Assembly (NCBI GenBank): GCA_900759455.1
Contig: CAAEVI010000109.1
Location: 1-18,437, forward strand
From: Erysipelotrichaceae bacterium
Lineage (GTDB): Bacteria > Bacillota_I > Bacilli_A > Erysipelotrichales > Erysipelotrichaceae
Direction: 5' to 3'
DNA: 18,437 bases
This document shows, one piece after another, positions 8,876 through 14,088 of this stretch. The position numbers and the translations under genes were made by a program. Numbering within the stretch: position 1 is the first letter of the stretch; each line of letters begins with the position of its first letter. The notes beneath the pieces are model-generated. The model searched no databases and had not been told where the DNA came from. It saw nothing but the letters and a program-made list of their open reading frames with translations.

Positions 8876-9558
8876 TGATATCCAACTCCTCTAATGGCCT
8901 CCACATATGGTTTACCATTATATTTTCCTATTTTTGCCTTTAGGTTGCTGACATGTACACTTAACGTATTATCTTCCACAAACTCATCATTTTCATTCCA
9001 AAGGATACTTGCAATCTGCTCTCGTGTGACCGTAATACCATGATTCTTCACTAAAATTTCCATAATGTGAAATTGCATTGGTGTAAGCAAAATTCTTTCT
9101 CCGTTTGAAACTACGATTCGATTCACAAAATCAATGGTTAAATCACCGGTATGAATTTTTCGAAAAGATTTTATTCTTCGATCTCTTCTGCGAAATATCG
9201 CTTTGATTTTTGCTAAAAGCACCTGCAGTGAAAAAGGTTTCGTTATATAATCATCTGCTCCTAGATTTAAACCAAACACAATACTCGCTTCATCATTTAC
9301 CCCTGTCAGGAATATTATTGGGGTGGTTTCTTTATTTCGAATCATGCGACAAAGTTCAAAACCGTCTCCCCCTGGAATATGAATATCAATCAAGTATAAG
9401 TCGAAATTATTCGTCTTTGTCTCTACTGTACTGATTGCTTGCTGGTAGTTTTGAATACAAGTAACTTGATATCCATAAGTTGCCAAGACAGCGGTCAAAC
9501 TTTTGCAGACCGTCACATCATCTTCAATAAAAAGAATTTTCATATTCTCAAGAATCAT
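8842..9558 (-). CDS. OmpR-family response regulator of the cassette
   Basis: A 238-residue regulator. The receiver domain has E12/D13/D14, phosphoacceptor D58 (LYLIDIHIPGGDGFE), T85 and K107 (DDYITKPF). The C-terminal winged helix ends with AIRGVGYQWKLD. The start at 9558 is supported by GGGAAGGA 7 nt upstream; Met6, which aligns better with typical regulator starts, lacks a ribosome binding site. Composition is intermediate (23 G/C of 60 at 9001-9060), less AT-rich than the kinase it overlaps, so the cassette may be mosaic. It is the natural candidate to bind the TTAAGATT repeats upstream of the secreted-protein gene; this is inference. Confidence 0.93.
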   Translation of the reverse strand: MILENMKILFIEDDVTVCKSLTAVLATYGYQVTCIQNYQQAISTVETKTNNFDLYLIDIHIPGGDGFELCRMIRNKETTPIIFLTGVNDEASIVFGLNLGADDYITKPFSLQVLLAKIKAIFRRRDRRIKSFRKIHTGDLTIDFVNRIVVSNGERILLTPMQFHIMEILVKNHGITVTREQIASILWNENDEFVEDNTLSVHVSNLKAKIGKYNGKPYVEAIRGVGYQWKLDVILCTD

Positions 9559-9635
9559 ATAATTCCTTCCCTCTTTTCCACCTTATCCACTCTCTCATTT
9601 TATCCATTTGTGAAATTAGTGACATGAACGGAAAT

Positions 9636-9644
9636 ATTATAACA
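9636..9644 (-). promoter_or_regulatory. Extended -10 promoter for the cassette response regulator
   Basis: On the minus strand TGTTATAAT is a perfect extended -10 element about 80 bp before the response regulator start, inside the 152-bp gap after the secreted-protein gene. There is no good -35, as is common for extended -10 promoters. No terminator separates the secreted-protein gene from it, so the regulator, kinase and transporter genes could be expressed both from here and by read-through. Confidence 0.5.
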
Positions 9645-9710
9645 TGTGTTCGCTATTCTTTGTGAGAGGAAACTAATTAAGGAAATACGGAAGGCAATGT
9701 CAAATATTAA

Positions 9711-10127
9711 TTAGACATGAACTTTAATGGTTTTTGAAGCATCAAGACTAACACCCATTGCCAAAAAGGAATAATCAATTTTAATCTCTAATCCTTGATA
9801 ATTATCATAATATTTATAGGTATAGGCCCACCAATATACATCTCTACCTTTACTAATTATATCTACATCCTGTAATCCAACAATTCTCCATTTAGAAGAT
9901 GTCTGCTGGGTTTCCTGAGTATCATAAGTAACCACTGCATCAAATTCCCAATTTTTTACAGTTTCTACTCGCGTATACATGAACAACGGCATAACTTCGT
10001 CTGCAGTTTTTGTTACTTCGTTGTTCTGGCTTGCAGAGGTTTCATTTGCAGCTACCGGAGTAACTGTACCTCCAATCATGGAGCATGCAATTGCTCCAAC
10101 AATCCCTGCCTTTAATAATTTCTTCAT
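9711..10127 (-). CDS. Small secreted protein of unknown family
   Basis: A 138-residue product that I do not recognise. It begins with a Sec signal peptide: charged MKKLLK, a hydrophobic stretch to about residue 24, and a likely cleavage after VAA27. C16 in AIAC resembles a weak lipobox, but the following hydrophobic residues favour ordinary signal peptidase cleavage. The mature part has no cysteine. It begins polar (28-44) and is then rich in aromatic residues alternating with polar ones (for example VYWWAYTYKYYDNY, 98-110), which suggests a small beta-rich domain. The ATG follows AAAGGAGGGG. It heads a cassette of two-component and ABC genes. It could be a bacteriocin-like effector, an immunity protein or a signal; I saw no lactococcin-972 motif or double-glycine leader. 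Confidence 0.8.
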   Translation of the reverse strand: MKKLLKAGIVGAIACSMIGGTVTPVAANETSASQNNEVTKTADEVMPLFMYTRVETVKNWEFDAVVTYDTQETQQTSSKWRIVGLQDVDIISKGRDVYWWAYTYKYYDNYQGLEIKIDYSFLAMGVSLDASKTIKVHV

Positions 10128-10157
10128 ATTTTCTCCCCTCCTTTCTGTCTATAGAAT

Positions 10158-10214
10158 ATAATATCTGTCTTAATTTAATCTTAAGAAAAGACCGATTTTG
10201 CCGCTGAATCTTAA
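10158..10214 (-). promoter_or_regulatory. Secreted-protein promoter with TTAAGA-repeat operator
   Basis: On the minus strand two exact TTAAGATT octamers (10207-10214 and 10177-10184) lie 30 bp apart. A third half-copy TTAAGA (10168-10173) lies 11 bp beyond the second. Candidate -10 sequences follow at once (TATTAT at 10158-10163), about 20 bp before the ribosome binding site. The repeats occupy the place of the -35 element, the usual position for OmpR-family activators, and their spacings are close to whole helical turns. Sequence and spacing are seen directly; binding by the cassette regulator is inferred. Confidence 0.55.
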
Positions 10215-10232
10215 TATAGAAAGTATTCATCT

Positions 10233-10272
10233 AAAAACATCTGTTAGCGCTATCATTTTTGGGTGTTTTTTT
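10233..10272 (-). terminator. Possible terminator between the DUF1848 gene and the cassette
   Basis: AAAAACATC (10233-10241) can pair with GGTGTTTTT (10262-10270), including one G-T pair, around a 20-nt loop that contains the palindrome TAGCGCTA. On the minus strand the 3' arm ends in Ts, so it could stop leftward transcription from the DUF1848 gene; on the plus strand it also ends in Ts. The loop is long and the stem is mostly A-T, so the call is weak. Confidence 0.35.
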
Positions 10273-10377
10273 ATGTAAAAATAAAGAATTATAAAATATT
10301 TCATGGTTTGTATAGGAATAAAATTACATTTTTTCTTGTCTGATAAAGGATCTTTGCTGTATCACAAGCAGAGTCGT

Positions 10378-10415
10378 TTAAGATTTGGATTGTTATCTTA
10401 AGAAAAATTAAGATT
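10378..10415 (+). repeat. Second TTAAGATT repeat pair, inverted relative to the first
   Basis: TTAAGATT occurs at 10378-10385 and 10408-10415, again exactly 30 bp apart, with a third TTAAGA at 10398-10403. ATCTTAA (10395-10401) and TTAAGAT (10408-10414) also form an inverted repeat with a 6-nt spacer. The pair is on the opposite strand to the pair at 10177-10214 and touches the stop codon of the DUF1848 gene. No promoter elements follow it on the plus strand. It may be a distal regulator-binding site for the cassette promoter. Confidence 0.5.
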
Positions 10416-11322
10416 ATTTGGATCTTGCTTGTTCTCTGCGAATCGTAATCTTGTCTTCTTTTTCGATATGTCCCAGCAAAACTGAGCTGTCGGGATCGTG
10501 ACGAGACATGTTCTCTTTGATTTTTTGTTCATCATAATTGGCATAACAATATGCACAATAATGTGCACAAGCATTGTAGTCGCCAATGTCCACGGTCGGC
10601 AGACAACTGCACTGACTCCTGACTCCTCTGCCGGAAATACGCAGATCGATGCCGAGCCTTTGATCAAGATCTTCCCTGTCAAAGCATGTTCCCTTTGCGA
10701 TACCATAGTCACTGAAATAATCAGCTTCCGCACATGTCTGTACCTGAACATGATACTTTGCCGCAACTGTTCCTATTTTTTGTGCCGTTATTTTCATGGC
10801 CGGGATATTCATTGGCTGAATTCCCATCTTCACCGCATTCTTTCTTGTATTCTTATAAAAATCAACAAAAGAGATGATGTATGTATCTACATAGCCCTGA
10901 AGCTGTTGGCAGACGGATGCAAAAGCGCGTTCATGATAATTCGGTGTATATCGTCTGGTCAGCAGGATCGGATCATATCGAACAATAACTCTTTCCTTTC
11001 CGATTTGCTGTGACAAAAACTGAATGGCACGGATGATTTCATGTTTGTCTCTAACTCCCGCTTCGATATCACGATGATAGCCAGTCAGCGTAACATGAAA
11101 TAAAAACGGAAAAGGAATCTCCTGCAGACGATCCAACATAAAAGTAGGATCTTTCGTGCAAAACACAATACAGTCGATATTTTCCTTATTTAACAGTATG
11201 CGCGAAACCTGATGTTCATTATAAGGGTTTCTGACATCAACGTATCCCTCTCTCAAGCGGTTGAAAAACCATGTGCTGTAAAAGGCCGGGATATCGCAGC
11301 GTCCGCTCACAAACAATATCAT
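10414..11322 (-). CDS. DUF1848 family protein with radical-SAM-like cysteine cluster
   Basis: A 302-residue protein matching DUF1848: it opens with MILFVSGRCDIPAFYSTWFFNRL and has VFCTKDP (53-59), VIVRYDPI and QTCAEAD. The C-terminus carries C238, C240 and a CX3CX2C cluster (C252, C256, C259). From family knowledge, DUF1848 is uncharacterised and its C-terminal cysteines resemble the iron-sulfur motif of radical-SAM proteins, here placed at the opposite end from usual. The start is Met at 11322, with GAAGGAGTGATGCA in front; an in-frame ATG 66 bp upstream lacks a ribosome binding site and would add an unrelated tail. It appears to be a single-gene unit between terminators. Function is unknown; redox or nucleic-acid chemistry is only a guess. 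Confidence 0.88.
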   Translation of the reverse strand: MILFVSGRCDIPAFYSTWFFNRLREGYVDVRNPYNEHQVSRILLNKENIDCIVFCTKDPTFMLDRLQEIPFPFLFHVTLTGYHRDIEAGVRDKHEIIRAIQFLSQQIGKERVIVRYDPILLTRRYTPNYHERAFASVCQQLQGYVDTYIISFVDFYKNTRKNAVKMGIQPMNIPAMKITAQKIGTVAAKYHVQVQTCAEADYFSDYGIAKGTCFDREDLDQRLGIDLRISGRGVRSQCSCLPTVDIGDYNACAHYCAYCYANYDEQKIKENMSRHDPDSSVLLGHIEKEDKITIRREQARSK

Positions 11323-11368
11323 TGCATCACTCCTTCTGTATGCATAGTATAGCATTGCCTGCACATAG

Positions 11369-11415
11369 AAAAAAGCTTCGTAAAACAAAGCTGTGAAAAC
11401 CTTATCTTACGAAGC
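11369..11415 (-). terminator. Intrinsic terminator of the pheA operon
   Basis: A perfect 9-bp stem, GCTTCGTAA (11375-11383) with TTACGAAGC (11407-11415), followed on the minus strand by six Ts (A-run 11369-11374). The loop of 23 nt is long, but the stem is strong. It starts 10 bp after the aminotransferase stop codon. Confidence 0.85.
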
Positions 11416-11425
11416 CTGAATTCAA

Positions 11426-12661
11426 TTATTTTTTAACAGAATCAAGAATATCCTTCATTCGTCCTGCAAGTCCATAGCATTTTTCTACCGGAAGCGAGCA
11501 GACAGCAACACGGATACCTTTGTTTACTTTTACTGTATAAATATGTTCATTCATGAGAGCGTCATGATAAAGATCACGAATCTCATTATTATCCATCTTC
11601 AGCGTAACAAAGAAGCCTTCTTTATACGGATAATACTGCAGTCCGCATGCATCTGCCTCGGCAGTAAAGATACCGCTTCTTTCTTTCAGCAGTTTTACGT
11701 AAGTATCCTTCTCCGCTTCATAATTTTCTTTATTGTCTGATGTAACAGCAACAAAGTTCTCCATGGCAGAGTTATTGACATTCGACCAGGTTGCACGTGC
11801 CGCTTTTTCAAAGACAATCTCGACTTCACGAACGCTTTCTTTTTTCTGGGCCATCAGGATTGCCGCACCGCAGCGCATTCCGTAAGCAGTTAATGACTTG
11901 GAAATACTGAAGGCAATGACTACGAAGACGTTATCACCGATCTTGTCAAAAGTACGGATGTAGTCACGTGCCGCTTTGCCGCGGTAAGCGAAGTCAATGT
12001 AGGCAATGTCGTTCAATAAGACGACCGGTCCCTGTGTGCTTAACTCATTGAGCACTTGAATGACTTCATCCCATTCCTGTGCAGATAAAGAATATCCGGT
12101 CGGATTATGGCAAGGGTCATTGATAATGGCAACAACTTTCTTTTGTTCCTTCATGACTTCTTCACATACAGCCTTAAAGGAAGCTACATTGAAGTGATCT
12201 CCCTCGAACAGCGTATAAGATTTTGTTTTCAGATTATCCATGGAAGCCATCAAAGAATATGATCCCCAGCAGATTTCCGGAATGATCAATGTTTCTCCCT
12301 CATCTAGCATTTCTGATACAGTGATGCTGACAGCTCCGGTACCTCCCGGTGTCGCAATCACACTGTGTGCCAATGAACTGCGGTCTCCTACAACCCAGTC
12401 ATAAACATGTTCACGATAGTTCGGATTGCCGGTAAAGCTTCCTGCATAAGCAGCCATTACTTCGTTTGGCAGCTGTTTCAATGTATTGAAGACACTGTCA
12501 AACGCAACGATCTTTCCTTCCTCATTATAAAGAGAACCGATGGTCGCATCGACGACTTTATCTTCTCCCAGTTCTTTTTTGGCTTCTTTTGCCTTGCTTA
12601 CGATGGCAAATACTGTATCCACGATCGGATTCAGATCTACCTGTTCTTTAACAAATCTCAT
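11426..12661 (-). CDS. PLP-dependent aminotransferase, probably aromatic amino acid aminotransferase
   Basis: A 411-residue fold-type I aminotransferase (class I/II). The PLP phosphate-binding region is ATPGGTGA (103-110). Cofactor-contacting motifs are NDPCHNPTGYS (181-191) and LLNDIAYIDF (D218). The Schiff-base lysine is K255 in SISKSLTAYGMRCG, with arginine R263. Its ATG overlaps the pheA stop as ATGA and has GAGGAA before it, so it is coupled to prephenate dehydratase. That context points to transamination of phenylpyruvate, and of 4-hydroxyphenylpyruvate from TyrA, as the last step of Phe/Tyr synthesis. Sequence alone does not exclude aspartate aminotransferase, so I give no symbol. Confidence 0.9.
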   Translation of the reverse strand: MRFVKEQVDLNPIVDTVFAIVSKAKEAKKELGEDKVVDATIGSLYNEEGKIVAFDSVFNTLKQLPNEVMAAYAGSFTGNPNYREHVYDWVVGDRSSLAHSVIATPGGTGAVSITVSEMLDEGETLIIPEICWGSYSLMASMDNLKTKSYTLFEGDHFNVASFKAVCEEVMKEQKKVVAIINDPCHNPTGYSLSAQEWDEVIQVLNELSTQGPVVLLNDIAYIDFAYRGKAARDYIRTFDKIGDNVFVVIAFSISKSLTAYGMRCGAAILMAQKKESVREVEIVFEKAARATWSNVNNSAMENFVAVTSDNKENYEAEKDTYVKLLKERSGIFTAEADACGLQYYPYKEGFFVTLKMDNNEIRDLYHDALMNEHIYTVKVNKGIRVAVCSLPVEKCYGLAGRMKDILDSVKK

Positions 12662-13746
12662 GCTTTTTCCTCACTTTCTTCACGGTTGTAGATGCCAATG
12701 ACTTTTACCATCTCACATACCTTTTTCATATCATTTAACAGCTGTTTTGCTTCCTCACTGTTGATATGTCCAACTACTTCACAATAAAAATAATAAGACC
12801 ACGGCTGATCATGTAGCGAACGCGATTTGATGCTTTCCATATTCATCCCGTAATGAGCCATCAGCTCCATCACTTTCATCAGTGCACCGGTCTGATGCTG
12901 TACTGTAAACAGCAGGCTGAACCGGTTTCCGTCCTCCCGGGGCGTTTTGGATATAATGACAAAACGTGTCGTGTTCTGCATGGATGTATTGATATTCTTG
13001 GCAAGCACCTTCAATCCGTAAAGCTCCGCTGTCTCGAGAGAAGCAATCGCCGCCTTGCTCTTATCCTTTTCTTTTGCTACATATTTCGCGGCAAGAGCGG
13101 TATTGCCGTATGGAATAAGTTCAAATCCTCTTCCCTGCAGAAACAGAGCCGACTGTGCAAGCCCCTGCGGATGTGAATATACTTTTCTGATGTCCTCGAT
13201 CTTCGCATCTTCAGTTCCCAGCAGATTCTGACAGATTTTAAGATCATACATCTGTGTGATGCTGACATCATATTCCAGCAGCAGATCCAAAATATCCCCG
13301 ACTTCTCCCGTGTATGAATTTTCAAACGGGATCACACCGTAATGAACATCTCCGTTTGCCACAGCCTTGAATACTTCTTCAAAGGTGGTGTAGTTTCTCA
13401 GCTCGCTTTGTTCAAAGATCTTCATGGCCGCTATATGCGAAAATGCCCCCTTGGCACCTCCGTATCCAATCACATTTTCATTGAGAACACTTTTCTGATA
13501 ACGGCGGCTTACCTCCATGACATCTTCGATAAACTGACGATAGCTTCCCGCATAACGCTGATCACGAATCAGTTTGAGGTTGCGCGCAATGACCGCCTGT
13601 TCTCTCGCAGAATCAAGCACCGGCATCTGATGTTCCCGTTTATAGCGTATGACATCCTCCACTGTCTGCATTCGCTGTTCGAACAGCTGTGCCATCTGTT
13701 CATCAATTGCATTGATCTTTTCTCTTGCTTCATCTAATATGCTCAT
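12658..13746 (-). CDS. pheA: Bifunctional chorismate mutase/prephenate dehydratase
   Basis: A 362-residue P-protein converting chorismate to prephenate and then to phenylpyruvate. Domain order: AroQ-type chorismate mutase (1-87, REKINAIDEQMAQLFEQRM), prephenate dehydratase (92-266, from GYGGAKGAFSHIAA to the NTTRFVIIS catalytic motif) and ACT regulatory domain (about 275-353). The ACT Phe-binding motifs are altered: GALV reads GALM (287-290) and ESRP reads KSRS (307-310). The ATG follows AAGGTGAT, complementary to the 16S tail. It begins a two-gene operon with the aminotransferase and is divergent from aroB. Identity is secure; strength of Phe feedback is unknown. Confidence 0.95.
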   Translation of the reverse strand: MSILDEAREKINAIDEQMAQLFEQRMQTVEDVIRYKREHQMPVLDSAREQAVIARNLKLIRDQRYAGSYRQFIEDVMEVSRRYQKSVLNENVIGYGGAKGAFSHIAAMKIFEQSELRNYTTFEEVFKAVANGDVHYGVIPFENSYTGEVGDILDLLLEYDVSITQMYDLKICQNLLGTEDAKIEDIRKVYSHPQGLAQSALFLQGRGFELIPYGNTALAAKYVAKEKDKSKAAIASLETAELYGLKVLAKNINTSMQNTTRFVIISKTPREDGNRFSLLFTVQHQTGALMKVMELMAHYGMNMESIKSRSLHDQPWSYYFYCEVVGHINSEEAKQLLNDMKKVCEMVKVIGIYNREESEEKA

Positions 13747-13749
13747 GCT

Positions 13750-13768
13750 ATCACCTTATATTATTATA
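13750..13768 (-). promoter_or_regulatory. pheA ribosome binding site and candidate -10
   Basis: On the minus strand AAGGTGAT (13750-13757) is an excellent Shine-Dalgarno site for pheA. A perfect TATAAT lies at 13763-13768. If used, transcription would begin almost inside the Shine-Dalgarno site, and no -35 is apparent, so the true promoter may lie further up in the AT-rich gap. I see no terminator on this side, so there is no sign that the attenuator acts on pheA. Confidence 0.3.
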
Positions 13769-13895
13769 CACTATTCTTTTGTATTCCGTAGTTCTATTTT
13801 CATCGTTTCTCACAAAAATGAAAGAGATATTTAATATATAATGTAAGAAACATAAATATTTTCTGAAATTGATAAAAATATTTTTTCATTCATTC

Positions 13896-13924
13896 TTGCA
13901 TTCTTGTTTTCATTATATTATCAT
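13896..13924 (+). promoter_or_regulatory. Candidate promoter of the aroB operon
   Basis: TTGCAT (13896-13901) and TATCAT (13919-13924) are separated by 17 bp, a normal sigma-A layout with a good -10. The predicted start near 13931 would give a transcript beginning just before the Shine-Dalgarno site of the leader peptide. Several other A/T-rich hexamers nearby (for example CATAAT at 13922-13927) make the exact choice uncertain. Confidence 0.5.
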
Positions 13925-13945
13925 AATACTATCGGAGTGATAAAT

Positions 13946-13984
13946 ATGCATACTTCTAAGTCATTTTACTTTTATTACGAATAG
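13946..13984 (+). CDS. Aromatic-rich leader peptide (MHTSKSFYFYYE) of the aroB operon
   Basis: A 12-codon open reading frame with a good ribosome binding site, GGAG at 13934-13937, 8 nt before the ATG. It encodes Met-His-Thr-Ser-Lys-Ser-Phe-Tyr-Phe-Tyr-Tyr-Glu. Five codons in a row (13964-13978) are Phe or Tyr, the end products of the pathway encoded downstream. The stop codon lies 1 nt before the 5' arm of a hairpin, and a terminator precedes aroB. This matches the known pattern of leader peptides such as PheL/TrpL, whose ribosome stalls when the cognate charged tRNA is scarce. Translation and stalling are inferred; the codon run, ribosome binding site and context are seen. Confidence 0.8.
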   Translation: MHTSKSFYFYYE

Positions 13985-13985
13985 C

Positions 13986-14044
13986 CATCATGAAGCCATG
14001 AACCAATGGTGATTTTTGCTTTATGATGAATAAAACAGAGCATC
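13986..14044 (+). promoter_or_regulatory. Attenuator region: leader hairpin and candidate antiterminator
   Basis: CATCATGAAGC (13986-13996) pairs along all 11 positions with GCTTTATGATG (14018-14028), one pair being G-T. A small CAT/ATG hairpin can form within its loop. The 3' arm can instead pair with the 5' arm of the downstream terminator: GCTTT (14018-14022) with AGAGC (14037-14041), continued by GAT (14011-14013) with ATC (14042-14044) across a 4-nt bulge. The two foldings exclude each other, as attenuation requires. A ribosome held at the Phe/Tyr codons would cover the start of the first arm and favour the antiterminator. Folding was done by hand, without energies. Confidence 0.65.
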
Positions 14045-14070
14045 TACTTACAGTTGATGCTCTTTTGTTT
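14038..14070 (+). terminator. Intrinsic terminator in the aroB leader (attenuator)
   Basis: GAGCATC (14038-14044) pairs perfectly with GATGCTC (14056-14062) around an 11-nt loop and is followed at once by TTTTGTTT. It lies between the operon promoter and aroB, 19 bp before the aroB start, so a constitutive terminator here would silence the operon. It makes sense only as a conditional one, controlled by the leader peptide. Confidence 0.8.
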
Positions 14071-14088
14071 AAGAGAGGGGATTCGGTT

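Larger units (their letters stand above)
5553..10214 (-). other. AT-rich accessory cassette: secreted protein, two-component system, ABC transporter
   Basis: Five genes on one strand, flanked on both sides by genes of ordinary composition. Base composition is extreme in the permease (7 G/C of 60 at 5581-5640, counted by hand), against 35 of 60 in a stretch of aroB (14341-14400). Gene order of transcription is secreted protein, response regulator, kinase, ATPase, permease. The last four overlap or nearly abut. Composition and compactness suggest horizontal acquisition. No integrase, transposase, tRNA or flanking direct repeat was found, so the transfer mechanism is unknown. Confidence 0.55.

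Noticed and set aside
9698..9703. TTGACA on the minus strand just after the secreted-protein gene, as a -35 for the response regulator.
   Set aside because: The hexamer 17 bp downstream is TTAATT, a poor -10; the extended -10 at 9636-9644 is the better candidate.
10304..10402. Short plus-strand ORF of 32 codons and a 26-codon minus-strand ORF in the gap before the secreted-protein gene.
   Set aside because: Neither has a ribosome binding site, and both are the length expected by chance in this A/T-rich gap.
5553..10415. Mobile-element ends or att-like repeats bounding the AT-rich cassette.
   Set aside because: Sequences near 5500-5552 and 10128-10415 share no convincing direct repeat, and no recombinase gene is present.
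14023..14088. In-frame upstream ATG that would extend AroB by 22 residues (MMNKTEHLLTVDALLFKRGDSV).
   Set aside because: No ribosome binding site, the extension is encoded by the terminator hairpin, and the AroB family begins near MKLHVDLKERGYDI.
13747..14088. T-box riboswitch controlling aroB.
   Set aside because: No T-box sequence or specifier stem could be found; the leader ORF with its Phe/Tyr codons explains the terminator better.
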